Assembly (NCBI GenBank): GCA_035693025.1
Contig: DASSHI010000034.1
Location: forward strand, 1-64,000
Direction: 5' to 3'
DNA: 64,000 nucleotides
Source: VRUE01 sp035693025
Lineage (GTDB): Bacteria > Actinomycetota > Thermoleophilia > Solirubrobacterales > 70-9
The notes under the pieces were generated by a model that saw nothing but the letters and a program-made list of their open reading frames with translations, searched no databases and was not told where the DNA came from. This document shows positions 1-8,405 of this stretch, piece after piece. The translations under genes were made by a program, and so were the position numbers. The stretch's first letter is position 1. Every line of letters starts with the position of its first letter.

Positions 1-180
1 AAATCCGGCCTCGAAGGCATCGGCCTGAGCAACTTCGGCAGCGGCTCCGAACGAGGCGTCTCGGCGAAATTCGAATCGATCTCCATCCCGTATACGAAGG
101 TTTCGGGGACGCTAACGAGCTGCGGTTCTGCATCCGGTTCGACGACCCTCAAAGGGACGAGCGTCATGAGGGGCTTCTGA
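1..180 (+). CDS. C-terminal end of an unrecognised protein (partial)
   Basis: Frame 1 is open from the window edge to a TGA at 178-180, giving 59 residues. The segment is rich in Gly, Ser and Thr and contains one Cys (TSCGSASG), a composition common in secreted surface proteins of this group. The start lies outside the window, so signal peptide and domains cannot be judged. Glu codons are mostly GAA, as in the other exported proteins of this window. Function unknown. Confidence 0.5.
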   Translation, partial: KSGLEGIGLSNFGSGSERGVSAKFESISIPYTKVSGTLTSCGSASGSTTLKGTSVMRGF

Positions 181-263
181 ATCCCGGTGGTCCTGGCTGA
201 GCTGGCGGGCCGTGCGCGCCGGCGACGCGCAAGGGGGTGCTTGGGTGAGCAGGCGCCTCGACT

Positions 264-1532
264 TCAGACGACGACACGGTGTTCTTGGTCGCCACACGCC
301 GCCTCGAGCTCGGCTCCGAGCGCGAGCAGCGTCGCCTCGTCGTTTTCGCGGCCCAGTAGTTGGGCGCCGATCGGCAGGCCCGCGGCGCTGAATCCCGCTG
401 GCACGCTCAGCCCCGGCCAGCCGGTCACGTTCCAGGCGAAGGCGAAGGGGCAGGCGGCGCTGATCGCGGTGCTGGTCGCCCAGTAGCCGCGGTCCTCGAG
501 CTCGCCGATCCGGTGCGGTGGCTTTGCCGTGGTCGGCGTCAGCACCACGTCGTAGCGCTCGAAGATGCGGCCGATCCTACGCCGCAGGGCGGGCTCGCTC
601 GCCCGCGCCAGGCGCAGCGGCGGTCCGCTCAGGGTCCGGCCGAAACGTCCGTGCACCCTGGTGCGCGGCTCCAGGGCACCGTGGTCGGAGACCCGGTCGC
701 GCAGCCATTCGTGCACGCCGGACATCCCGCGCGCGACCAGGGCCCCGCCGACCAGGCCGTAGCGCGGATCCTCCTCGGCCACCTCGTGGCCGAGCGCCGC
801 CAGTCGCTCCGCCGTTCGTTCGACCGCGGTGCGGATCTCGGGATCGACCGCGTCGGGGACGCCGAAGGGTGTGGCGAAGGAGAGCGCGACGCGCAGCCGC
901 GGCGGCGGCTCGCTCGCGGCGGCGGAGAAGGTGGTCCGGGGAGCGGGCGGCTGGTGCAGGTCGCCGGGGAGGCTGCCCGCGACCGCGTCCAGGAGCAGCG
1001 CCGCGTCGGCGACGGACCTTGCCAGCGGCCCGAAGCAGGAGAGCCCGTTGAACGCCTCGGCATCGGGCCAGGTGGAGATCCGCCCGCGCTGGGGCTTCAG
1101 CCCGACCAGGTTGGTCCAGGCGGCGGGGATGCGCACCGAGCCGGCCCCGTCGGAGCCGATCGCCGCGGCGACGAGGCCCGCCGCGACGGCCGCCGCGGCG
1201 CCGCCGCTGGAGCCGCCGGGGGTGTGTTCTTCGCTATAGGGGTTGCGGGTTGCGCCGTAGACCGGCGACTCGGTGAAGGGCCACTGGCCGACCTCAGGCG
1301 CGTTGGTCTTGCCGATCACGATCGCCCCGGCGGCGCGCAGCCGCCGCACCAGCTCGGCGTCCTCGGCAGCCATCGGGTGCTCGCCGCCACAGCCGAAGGG
1401 GGTTGTGTGGCCGGCGAGGTCGACGTCGTCCTTGATCGCCACCGGCACCCCGAGGAGCGGCGCCGCCTCGCCGGCCCCAAGGCGCGCGTCCGCGGCGTCG
1501 GCTTCGCGCAGCGCCTCGTCTTCGCAGACCAC
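264..1532 (-). CDS. Amidase signature family amidase
   Basis: Hydrolyses a carboxamide, substrate unknown. The Ser-cisSer-Lys triad is visible: Lys in PVAIKDDVD near the start of the listed frame, the glycine/serine stretch TPGGSSGGAAAAV, and the nucleophile region GSDGAGSVRIPA. The listed start is the first canonical codon (GTG, 1532), but family-like sequence (VDEFAGLETQARHLAAGE, then SSRELVERSLARI) continues upstream in the same frame to about 1665. No ATG, GTG or TTG occurs between 1532 and the in-frame stop at 1698-1700. The real N-terminus is probably about 45-50 residues longer, which would give the usual length of about 470, perhaps from a rare codon such as ATC at 1688. Divergent from a TetR regulator. 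Confidence 0.85.
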   Translation of the reverse strand: MVCEDEALREADAADARLGAGEAAPLLGVPVAIKDDVDLAGHTTPFGCGGEHPMAAEDAELVRRLRAAGAIVIGKTNAPEVGQWPFTESPVYGATRNPYSEEHTPGGSSGGAAAAVAAGLVAAAIGSDGAGSVRIPAAWTNLVGLKPQRGRISTWPDAEAFNGLSCFGPLARSVADAALLLDAVAGSLPGDLHQPPAPRTTFSAAASEPPPRLRVALSFATPFGVPDAVDPEIRTAVERTAERLAALGHEVAEEDPRYGLVGGALVARGMSGVHEWLRDRVSDHGALEPRTRVHGRFGRTLSGPPLRLARASEPALRRRIGRIFERYDVVLTPTTAKPPHRIGELEDRGYWATSTAISAACPFAFAWNVTGWPGLSVPAGFSAAGLPIGAQLLGRENDEATLLALGAELEAACGDQEHRVVV

Positions 1533-1671
1533 GCGGAAGGCGTTCAGGTGCAGCTGCGTCTCGGCGATCCGCGCGAGCGAGCGCTCGACCAGCTCGCGCG
1601 AGGAGACCTCGCCCGCGGCGAGGTGGCGCGCCTGAGTCTCGAGCCCGGCGAACTCGTCGACTTGCTCTTGG

Positions 1672-1683
1672 TCGTTCGAACGA
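1672..1683. promoter_or_regulatory. Candidate TetR operator upstream of the 1700 regulator
   Basis: A perfect 12-bp palindrome (TCGTTCGAACGA) lies 16 bp before the TetR start and in the N-terminal coding or promoter region of the divergent amidase. Its position suits autoregulation and control of the amidase. The assignment is by position only. Confidence 0.4.
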
Positions 1684-1699
1684 GCGATTCGGTAAGCTT

Positions 1700-2371
1700 A
1701 TGACTATCACGGCACCCGTCGCAGTCAGGCAGGAGGAGAAGGCGGCGCCCCTCGGCTCCCGTGAGCGCATCCTGCGCGCGACCTTCGTGCTGATCGGCCG
1801 CGACGGCATCGGCGCGCTCAGCAATCGCCGCATCGCCGCCGAGGCCTGTGTCTCCCTCGGCACGCTCACCTACCATTTCCCCAGTCAGGCGGACCTGCTG
1901 CGCGAGAGCCTCGAGCTCTTCGTCGCCGAGGAGGTCGCGCGCCTGGAGGCGATCGCCGCCGACATCCGCGCCCGCTGCCCGACCCCCGAGCAGATCGCCC
2001 TCGAGGTGCAGGGGCTCGCGGCCGATTCGATCGCCGATCCCGAGCGCATCGCCGAGCTGGAGCTGCACATGCACGCCGCCCGCGACCCGGCTCTGCAGGA
2101 GGCCTCGCGGCGCTGCTTCGCCGCCTATGAAGGCGTCGCGGCCGCGGCGCTGGAGGGGCTCGGCGTGCCCGATCCCGAGCGCCACGCGCGCGCTGTCGTC
2201 GCCACGATCACCGGTCTCGGCGTGCAGCGCAAGGGCAGCGGCACCGAGGACGCCGCCGGCCTCGCCGACGCGCTGCTGACGATCGTCGCCGGCGCCAACG
2301 CCCGCGGTGGGAAGCCGCCCCAGACGAATACTTCGAAAGCGATGTCCGACACGGACAGCCAGGGAGAGTGA
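1700..2371 (+). CDS. TetR/AcrR family transcriptional regulator
   Basis: 223 residues. The N-terminal DNA-binding domain (about residues 22-68) contains SRERILRATFVLIGRDG followed by the helix-turn-helix NRRIAAEACVSLGTLTYHF. The C-terminal ligand domain is variable and gives no ligand. It diverges from the amidase and its stop touches the start region of the secreted protein at 2377, so it may control either side, including the MMPL exporter beyond. Confidence 0.88.
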   Translation: MTITAPVAVRQEEKAAPLGSRERILRATFVLIGRDGIGALSNRRIAAEACVSLGTLTYHFPSQADLLRESLELFVAEEVARLEAIAADIRARCPTPEQIALEVQGLAADSIADPERIAELELHMHAARDPALQEASRRCFAAYEGVAAAALEGLGVPDPERHARAVVATITGLGVQRKGSGTEDAAGLADALLTIVAGANARGGKPPQTNTSKAMSDTDSQGE

Positions 2372-2376
2372 TTGCG

Positions 2377-3147
2377 ATGAAGAGGAAGATCCTGATAGCG
2401 ACGGCACTGGGACTGCTGATCGCGGCCGGCAGCGCGAGCGCGCTGAGGGTCAGGGCGGGGGACCTGATCCTGAACGCCGACGGCGGCTTCACGCCGACGG
2501 CGCTGCCCAAGCACACCGACGCGCCGATCACGCTGCACGGCGGCGGCAAGCTCTCGACCGTCTCCGGCGCCGTACCGCCGATCGTCAAGACGATCGTGAT
2601 CGAATTCGACCGCCACGGCCACCTCGAGACGACCGGCCTCCCAACCTGCACCTCGGGCAAGCTCGAGGCCACCACGGTGCCGATCGCCCGCCACAACTGC
2701 CCGGGCGCGATCGTCGGCGAGGGCTTCGGCCGCGGCGTGGTCGTCTTCCCGGAACAGAAGCCGATCAAGGTCTCCTCACCGATCACGATCTTCAACGGCC
2801 CCCGCAAGCACGGCAACCCCACCGTCTTCGCCCACTTCTACACCACGGTCCCGGTCCCGACCGCGTTCGTGATCCCGATCACGATCGAAAAAATCCACAA
2901 GGGCGTCTACGGCTACCGCACCGAAGCGAAGATCCCGCCGATCGCCGGCGGCGCCGGACACCCGCTTGCCGGCCATCTGAAGATCGGCCGCAAGTGGACC
3001 TTCAAGGGCCAAAAGCACAGCTACGTCAACGCCCGCTGCGAAACCGGCCACCTGCAGGCCCGCGCCGAAGTCACCTTCAAGAACGAAGGCTCGGGCGGGA
3101 CCTTCCTCATCGGCACTTTCGTCAAACCGTGCACCGTGCGCCACTGA
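2377..3147 (+). CDS. Secreted protein of unknown function
   Basis: 256 residues beginning MKRKILIATALGLLIAAGSASA, a clean Sec signal peptide with an AXA-type cleavage site. ATG 2377 is preferred over the GTG at 2368 because GGGAGAG sits at a usable distance before it. The mature part has four Cys (LPTC, HNC, ARC, KPC) that could form two disulfides, and repeated beta-type segments (SSPITIFNGP, FKNEGSGGTFLIGTF). Ten Glu codons split 7 GAA to 3 GAG, unlike cytosolic neighbours. It lies between TetR and the MMPL exporter. I recognise the type from soil actinobacteria but know no function. Confidence 0.75.
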   Translation: MKRKILIATALGLLIAAGSASALRVRAGDLILNADGGFTPTALPKHTDAPITLHGGGKLSTVSGAVPPIVKTIVIEFDRHGHLETTGLPTCTSGKLEATTVPIARHNCPGAIVGEGFGRGVVVFPEQKPIKVSSPITIFNGPRKHGNPTVFAHFYTTVPVPTAFVIPITIEKIHKGVYGYRTEAKIPPIAGGAGHPLAGHLKIGRKWTFKGQKHSYVNARCETGHLQARAEVTFKNEGSGGTFLIGTFVKPCTVRH

Positions 3148-3182
3148 GCGCACGGGCCGGGTAGAGCGGGAAGGGGAAGGAG

Positions 3183-6100
3183 TTGAAGCGCCAGCGCGGC
3201 CGCCGGCCGCCGCTGCTCCTGCGCCGGCCCCGGCGCGTGCTCGCTGCGGCCGCGCTGCCGATCGTCATCCTCAGCCTGCTCGGCCTCGGGCTCGACGCCC
3301 GGCTCAGCCCCAGCTCGCTCGACATCCCCGGCACCGAAGCCTCGCGCGCCGAAGCGATGCTGAAGGCGCACTTCGGCCCGAGCGCTCCGTTCCCGATCCT
3401 GCTGCAGGGCCCGCCTGCCGCGATCGAACGCCAGGGCCCGGCGCTCGTCAGGGCCCTGCGCCGCAGCGATCCTCGCGTCACGACGCTCTCGCCCTGGGAC
3501 CGTGGCGCCGTCGCGCGCCTGCGGCCGGGCCCGCGCCGGGCGCTGATCCTCGCCGACTTCCATACCGAAATCGCGGCGGCGGTCAGGCACACCGTGCCCG
3601 AGCTCAACCGGCTGCTCGAAGAGAACGTCCACCCGCCGCTGCGCGCCACCCAGACCGGCTACGCGACGATCTCGCGCGCGATCCAGCAGGAGTCGATCTC
3701 CTCCGCCGAGCGGGCCGAGCTGATCGCCCTGCCGATCCTGCTGTTGGTCCTGCTCGTCGTCTTCCGCTCCCCCGTGGCGGCGCTGATCCCGCTCGGCTTC
3801 GGCGCCGCCACCGTGCTCAGCTCGCGCGGGCTGCTCTGGATCCTCACCCACTGGTTCAGCGTCGATGCGCTGGCGCTGACCGTCTGCACGATGATGGGCC
3901 TGGCGCTCGGGGTCGACTACGCCCTCTTGATGGTCTCGCGCTTTCGCGAGGAGCTGGCGGGCGGGGCGAGCCCGCTGGAGGCGGCGAGCGCCACCCGGCG
4001 CACGGCCGGGCGCACCACCGCATTCGCCGGGGCCACGCTGGTGCTCTCGATGGTGGTCGCCTTCCTCGTCGTCCCCGGCGCTCTGCTCGCCTCCCTTGCG
4101 GCGACCCTGGCGCTGGTCGTCGTGCTCAGCGTCGCCGTCTCCACCGCGGCGGTGCCGGCCGTGCTCGTCCTGCTCGGCCCGAACCTCGACCGCTGGCGGA
4201 TCGGGCCGCGACCCAACGGCGAGCGCTCGCGCCTGATGAACGCCGTCAACGCGGCGCTGCGCCGCCCGGCGCCGGTGGCGGCGGCGATCGGCGCGATCGT
4301 CCTGCTCCTCGCCGCGCCGGCGCTGGGACTGAAGACCGGCCCGCTGAGTCCCGGCCAGCTGCCGGGGAGCGACCCCGTCCGCCAGGACTACGAACTGATC
4401 ACCCGCGCCGCCGGCTCGGGCTTCGAAGCGCCCTTCCAGATCGTCGTCGCCGCCAAGGAAGGGACGATGACCGAATCCGGCCGACTCGACGCGCTCGGAC
4501 GCTGGCAGCGCAGGATCGCCGCACTGCCCGGGGTGGAGACGGTGGTCGGCCCGGGGCAGGTGCGCCGCGCGGTCGCCCCGCTTCACCGCATCGGCGACAC
4601 GCTGCTCTCCGAAAAGGGCCCGCTGGCGAGCCTGGCGACGCTGGGGCGCAGCCTCGGGCGCGCGGCCGGCGGCGTCGCCAGGGTGCGTTCGGGCCTGGCC
4701 GAAGCGACCTACGGCGCCGGGGTGCTCGCCGAGGGCTCTGAACGCGGCGCGCAGGGAGCCGGGCTGATCGCCGACGGCCTGCAGCGAGCGCAAACCGGCG
4801 CCCAGCGCGCCCTCGCCTCGCTGGGCTCCTTCGCCCAGCGAGCCCCCACCCTGGTCAAGGCCACCTACAAGGCCGCCTACGGCGCCAAGCAGCTGCGGAT
4901 CGGCATCGGCACGCTCACCCCCAACCTGCGCCGCAACGCGGTGCCGGAGGGCCGTCGCCTGCAGAAGTCGCTGAACGAAACCGCCGGCGACGCCGTGCCG
5001 GAGCTAGAAGCCTCCGCCAAGGGCGCCGAAGAACATCTCGCCGGGACCCTGGCGCGACTGGAAGCGATGACGGTCGGCAAGGGCGACGCCGAATACGGGG
5101 CGGCACTCGCCGAAGCGCGAGCGGCGAGCTCGGCGCTCGCCGGCAGCGAAGGCGCCGGCAGCGTCTCGACCCGACTGGCCGCTCTGCGCGAAACCGTGCT
5201 CGACGAGGTGCACGAATCCCAGCAGCTCACCTACTGGGTGACTTCGACGATCGAAGGTCTCGAAAGGCTTTCCAAGGGCGGCCTCAAGCTGCGCGAAGGC
5301 CTTTACCGGCTCGCCCGCGGATCGAAGAAGATCTCCGCCGTCCTGGCCCAGCAGTCCACCAAGGCGAAGGCGCTCAGCGCCGGCCTGCCGCGGCTGAGCG
5401 GCGGCGCGCGGCGGCTGGCGGCAGGCACCGAACGACTCGCCGCCGGGATCGAAACGCTGCGCACGGGTCTCGCCTCCGGCTACCGCCGCTCGCGGCCGCT
5501 GCAGTCGGGCCTGCGCCGCGGCACGGTGCGGGTGCTCTCCGCCAACCGGCGCCTGCGCCACGGACGCGAGCGCCTCGTGCGCTCCTCGCCGGGCCTCTTC
5601 GACTCCGGCTACTTCGTCCTCTCCGCGCTCGACGGCGCCCCGCCGCGCCGGCGCGAAGAGGTCGGCAGCGCGGTCGATCTCAAGCACGGCGGCCAGGCGG
5701 CGACGATGCTCGTCTTCTCGCGCTATGACCTCAACTCGCCCGGCTCGATCGCGCTGAACGGGACGCTCGACCGCGACGCCGCGGCGATCGGCCGCGCCAC
5801 CCACGCCTCGGCCGCGGTCGCCGGCGGCCCCGCCACCCTCGACACCTACAGCCGCGTCGCCCGCGACGCCATCCCCGGCCTCATCGTCGCCATCGCCATC
5901 GCCACCTTCCTCGTCTTGGTGCTCGTCCTGCGCGCGATCCCGCTCGCCGCCCTCGCCGTCGGCCTCAACCTGGCGACCGTCGGCGTCGCCTTCGGCATCC
6001 TCACCGCGCTCACCTACGTGCCCGACGGCTGGCCTCTGGGCGGTCACGCCTACATCGACGCAGTCGGGGCGACGATGATCTTCGGCGTCGTCTTCGGGCT

Positions 6101-6431
6101 CTCGATCGACTACGCCGTCTTCCTCCTCGTGCGCATGCGCGAGCACTACGACGAGCGCGGCGAGCACGCCGAGGCGATCGCCTTCGGCCTCGAGAAGACC
6201 GCGCGGGTGATCACCGGCGCGGCGGCGATCATGATGGCCGTCTTCGTCGCCTTCGGCGGCTCTTCGATCGCCACCGTCAGCCAGCTCGGGGTCGGCCTCA
6301 CCGTCGCCGTTCTGCTCGACGCGACGATCGTCCGCATCGTCCTGCTGCCGGCGCTGATGCTCTTGATCGGCGAGCGTGTCTGGTGGCTGCCGCAGTGGCT
6401 CGAGCGGGTGCTGCCGCGGTTGAACGTGTGA
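3183..6431 (+). CDS. MMPL family RND transporter
   Basis: 1082-residue integral membrane exporter. The N-terminal helix (ALPIVILSLLGLGL) is followed by a short extracytoplasmic domain, a five-helix block (residues about 175-330) with the MMPL signature GLALGVDYALLMVSRFREEL, a long extracytoplasmic helical region (about 400-880) with GAGLIADGLQRA-type repeats, and a second block with GVVFGLSIDYAVFLLVRMREHY. Family members export lipids or hydrophobic drugs using proton motive force. Start is TTG behind AAGGGGAAGGAG. Glu codons are mostly GAA in the external loop and GAG in the cytosolic loops. Followed by a TetR gene that probably controls it. Confidence 0.93.
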   Translation: MKRQRGRRPPLLLRRPRRVLAAAALPIVILSLLGLGLDARLSPSSLDIPGTEASRAEAMLKAHFGPSAPFPILLQGPPAAIERQGPALVRALRRSDPRVTTLSPWDRGAVARLRPGPRRALILADFHTEIAAAVRHTVPELNRLLEENVHPPLRATQTGYATISRAIQQESISSAERAELIALPILLLVLLVVFRSPVAALIPLGFGAATVLSSRGLLWILTHWFSVDALALTVCTMMGLALGVDYALLMVSRFREELAGGASPLEAASATRRTAGRTTAFAGATLVLSMVVAFLVVPGALLASLAATLALVVVLSVAVSTAAVPAVLVLLGPNLDRWRIGPRPNGERSRLMNAVNAALRRPAPVAAAIGAIVLLLAAPALGLKTGPLSPGQLPGSDPVRQDYELITRAAGSGFEAPFQIVVAAKEGTMTESGRLDALGRWQRRIAALPGVETVVGPGQVRRAVAPLHRIGDTLLSEKGPLASLATLGRSLGRAAGGVARVRSGLAEATYGAGVLAEGSERGAQGAGLIADGLQRAQTGAQRALASLGSFAQRAPTLVKATYKAAYGAKQLRIGIGTLTPNLRRNAVPEGRRLQKSLNETAGDAVPELEASAKGAEEHLAGTLARLEAMTVGKGDAEYGAALAEARAASSALAGSEGAGSVSTRLAALRETVLDEVHESQQLTYWVTSTIEGLERLSKGGLKLREGLYRLARGSKKISAVLAQQSTKAKALSAGLPRLSGGARRLAAGTERLAAGIETLRTGLASGYRRSRPLQSGLRRGTVRVLSANRRLRHGRERLVRSSPGLFDSGYFVLSALDGAPPRRREEVGSAVDLKHGGQAATMLVFSRYDLNSPGSIALNGTLDRDAAAIGRATHASAAVAGGPATLDTYSRVARDAIPGLIVAIAIATFLVLVLVLRAIPLAALAVGLNLATVGVAFGILTALTYVPDGWPLGGHAYIDAVGATMIFGVVFGLSIDYAVFLLVRMREHYDERGEHAEAIAFGLEKTARVITGAAAIMMAVFVAFGGSSIATVSQLGVGLTVAVLLDATIVRIVLLPALMLLIGERVWWLPQWLERVLPRLNV

Positions 6432-6479
6432 GCGGGCGGCCGAGCCCGGCGATCGCCTGAGAAACCCTCAACTCTTTTC

Positions 6480-6496
6480 GGGTACGAGATGTACCC
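6480..6496. promoter_or_regulatory. Inverted repeat over the start codon of TetR 6489
   Basis: GGGTAC-N5-GTACCC, perfect 6-bp arms; the ATG at 6489 lies across the spacer and right arm. No ribosome binding site fits upstream, so the transcript may be leaderless and the repeat an autoregulatory operator. Confidence 0.45.
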
Positions 6497-7076
6497 TTTG
6501 GCGGTGGACGTAGCGAAGAAGCCGGCACGACGGCTGCCGCCGGGGTCGCACGGGATCCCGGCGGATCTCGTCGCCCGCAACCAGCGCGAACGGCTGATCG
6601 CGGCGATGGCGGAGGAGTGCGCCGAGGGGGGTTACGCGGAGGGGACGGTGTCGGGGGTCGCCAAGCGCGCCGGCGTCTCCTCGCTCACCTTCTACAAACA
6701 GTTCGCCGACAAGCGCGGCTGCATGCTCGCCTCGCATCGGCAGCTGCTGGGGCGACTGGTCGAGGAGATCGATCGCGTGGCCGAGGAGGAGGATCGCGCG
6801 GCGCGGGCGAGGGCTGCACTGCGAACCGCCCTCGCCCTCTTCGCCGCCGACCCGCCCTCGGCGCGGCTGCTCACGGTGGAGGTCCTCGCCGCCGGGCCGG
6901 AGGGTGTCGCCTCGCACGACGCGATGGTCGCTGCCTTCGCCGAGCGGCTCGGCTGCGATTGGGTCCCGGCCGCCGGCCTGCTTGCCCTGGTCGGCAAGCT
7001 CACCGTCGCCGGCGAAGCCGAACGCCTGCCTCAGCTCGAGGACGAGTTGGTCGCCGCGCTTTCGTCGCAAAGCTGA
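6489..7076 (+). CDS. TetR/AcrR family transcriptional regulator
   Basis: 195 residues. The helix-turn-helix region reads GVAKRAGVSSLTFYKQFADKRG (about residues 58-79); the C-terminal domain is the all-helical ligand pocket. It directly follows the MMPL gene, the common arrangement for a repressor of such an exporter. The start overlaps an inverted repeat; a later GTG at 6504 is an alternative. Followed by a small coiled-coil membrane protein, an arrangement repeated at 27.4-28.4 kb. Confidence 0.85.
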   Translation: MYPLAVDVAKKPARRLPPGSHGIPADLVARNQRERLIAAMAEECAEGGYAEGTVSGVAKRAGVSSLTFYKQFADKRGCMLASHRQLLGRLVEEIDRVAEEEDRAARARAALRTALALFAADPPSARLLTVEVLAAGPEGVASHDAMVAAFAERLGCDWVPAAGLLALVGKLTVAGEAERLPQLEDELVAALSSQS

Positions 7077-7081
7077 GTCAG

Positions 7082-7128
7082 AAGATTTCGTTTGCGCGCG
7101 ACACTCGCGCAACGAGTTGTCTTAGCAT
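7082..7128 (+). promoter_or_regulatory. Conserved upstream element, copy A
   Basis: A 29-nt block (7082-7110) matches 25 of 29 bases of the block at 28014-28042. Both lie about 25 nt before the start of paralogous coiled-coil genes. The block carries a small hairpin, GCGCG-N5-CGCGC. A GCGACA hexamer followed 18 nt later by TAGCAT (7123-7128) would form a plausible promoter. Confidence 0.45.
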
Positions 7129-7136
7129 CTGTCACC

Positions 7137-7373
7137 ATGTACAAGATGAGAGACGGTTGGACGGACGAGCGGATGGATGATTTCCGGGACGAAGTCAACC
7201 GGCGCTTCGACAAGGTCGACGAGCGCTTCGACAAATTCGAAGAGCGGTTCGGCAAGCTCGAAGAACGCTTCCAAGCGACGCATCACCTTCTGCTTCAGGC
7301 AGCCATCGGAATCGCGGGGCTCGTACTGGCCGGCTATGCAGCGCTGGCCGCATTGATCGCCGTGCTGGCTTGA
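7137..7373 (+). CDS. Small coiled-coil protein with a C-terminal membrane segment
   Basis: 78 residues. The N-terminal half is built of heptads (RFDKVDERFDKFEERFGKLE), which predicts a coiled coil; the end (LLQAAIGIAGLVLAGYAALA) is one strongly hydrophobic helix, so it is probably a tail-anchored oligomer. It is paralogous to the protein at 28068-28358, sharing the N-terminus MRD/ERWTDER/DRMDD, heptads and tail, and both genes follow a TetR gene. The architecture resembles DUF1640/CCDC90-type proteins; function unknown. Confidence 0.65.
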   Translation: MYKMRDGWTDERMDDFRDEVNRRFDKVDERFDKFEERFGKLEERFQATHHLLLQAAIGIAGLVLAGYAALAALIAVLA

Positions 7374-7424
7374 GGAGGGGACTCGCCGGGCGGAACTTTT
7401 CGTAGCTTGAAATCCGCCCGCGGT

Positions 7425-7446
7425 CATACGAACATACGTTCGTATG
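7425..7446. promoter_or_regulatory. LexA-type SOS box overlapping the start of the truncated imuB
   Basis: The core CGAACATACGTTCG (7429-7442) is a perfect match to the actinobacterial SOS consensus CGAAC-N4-GTTCG, inside a longer perfect 9-bp-arm inverted repeat. It covers the ATG at 7444, implying a leaderless transcript or very close promoter. Its place ahead of an ImuB/DnaE2 locus is what SOS control predicts. Confidence 0.82.
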
Positions 7447-8169
7447 ACCGCTCTCGTCTCCGATCTTCCCATCGCTGCCCTTCGAGGCCGGCTGGGGCTG
7501 CCTGAGCGCGAGGCGGGCAACTTCGTCGCGACGCTGGAGCGGTTGGGGATCGGCACCCTGGGGGAGCTGGCGCGGCTCTCCTCGGACCACGTCGCCGACC
7601 GCTTCGGTCCCCCCGGTCTGCGGGCGCTGCGGATCGCCCGCGCCGAAGAGGAGCTGCTCGTCCTCGGCGTCCACGGAGCCTGGGAGGAGCTGGTGGAGGA
7701 GATCGAGCTTCCCGAAGGGACGGCCGGCAGTCAGCTCGAGCGGGCGCTGGAGCTGCTGGTCGATCGACTGCTCGCCGCGCCGCGGCGCAAGGGGCGGACG
7801 TTGCTGGGGCTTCGCCTCGGCGCGCTGCTGGGCGACGGCGGCAGCTGGAGCGTCGCGCAGGGTCTCGGCCGGCCCACCTCATCGGCCCGGGCCCTGCGCG
7901 CCCTGCTCCTGCCCCGTCTGGAGGGGCTGCCGGCGCCCGCCGTCTCACTCTCCCTGCGCGCCGTCGGCCTCGGCCCGCCCGCCGCCGAGCAACTCGAGCT
8001 CACCCGACCGGGTGAGGAATCGCGCCGCCACCGCCTCGACGACGCCCTGCGCGAGGTCCGCACCGCCCAGGGGCCCGAGTCCCTGCTCAAGGTCCTGCCG
8101 GTCGACGCCGACTCCCGCGTCCCCGAGCGCCGCGATCTGCTGACTCCGTATCCGGTGCCGTCCCGATGA
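7444..8169 (+). CDS. imuB: ImuB-like protein lacking the N-terminal polymerase domain
   Basis: 241 residues matching only the C-terminal half of ImuB/Y-family proteins: a helix-hairpin-helix thumb (LERLGIGTLGELARLSSDHVADRFG), then the little-finger-like domain (QLERALELLVDRLL, RKGRTLLGLRL) and the family tail DADSRVPERRDLLTPYP. Full ImuB is about 500 residues, and the palm/fingers region with the YLDVTG-type motif is absent. It is not encoded upstream either, where the coiled-coil gene ends at 7373. In the ImuA-ImuB-DnaE2 mutasome, ImuB is a catalytically dead adapter that links DnaE2 to the beta clamp. The SOS box lies exactly over the shortened start, which argues for a retained, expressed mini-ImuB. 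No clear QxxLxLF-type clamp motif is visible. Confidence 0.72.
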   Translation: MTALVSDLPIAALRGRLGLPEREAGNFVATLERLGIGTLGELARLSSDHVADRFGPPGLRALRIARAEEELLVLGVHGAWEELVEEIELPEGTAGSQLERALELLVDRLLAAPRRKGRTLLGLRLGALLGDGGSWSVAQGLGRPTSSARALRALLLPRLEGLPAPAVSLSLRAVGLGPPAAEQLELTRPGEESRRHRLDDALREVRTAQGPESLLKVLPVDADSRVPERRDLLTPYPVPSR

Positions 8170-8174
8170 GGGGA

Positions 8175-8393
8175 CTAGTCGTTCTTCGACGCCGGTTTGA
8201 CGATCCGCAGCTTGCCGAGCGGGACGAAAACGATCCGCGCAGCAGCGTTGAGCTCGGGCTTGAGAATCTCGACCATGGCGACGTCAGGGGTATAGAGCTC
8301 CAAAACCCCCCCCCGCGCGCCAGCAGGAGCATCGTCAACACGCTCAGTCAGCTCGACGATGTCGAAGGGGGTGATCTTGTCGGCTATCGCCAT
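8175..8393 (-). CDS. DUF4926-like small protein
   Basis: 72 residues with the pattern ITPFDIVELTERVDDAPAGARGGVLELY and a closing beta segment (FVPLGKLRIVKP), a compact SH3-like all-beta arrangement that I associate with DUF4926. It lies 12 nt downstream of the DUF6883-like gene on the same strand. Function unknown; such pairs are often treated as toxin/immunity-like accessory modules. Composition is less GC-rich than neighbours and the pair points against the mutasome genes, suggesting insertion. Confidence 0.6.
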   Translation of the reverse strand: MAIADKITPFDIVELTERVDDAPAGARGGVLELYTPDVAMVEILKPELNAAARIVFVPLGKLRIVKPASKND

Positions 8394-8405
8394 AGCGTCT
8401 CCATC

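Noticed and set aside
3021..4793. Long open frame of 590 codons on the minus strand inside the MMPL gene
   Set aside because: It mirrors the MMPL gene; its translation is Arg/Gly/Asp-rich without family motifs, as expected from antisense of GC-rich coding DNA.
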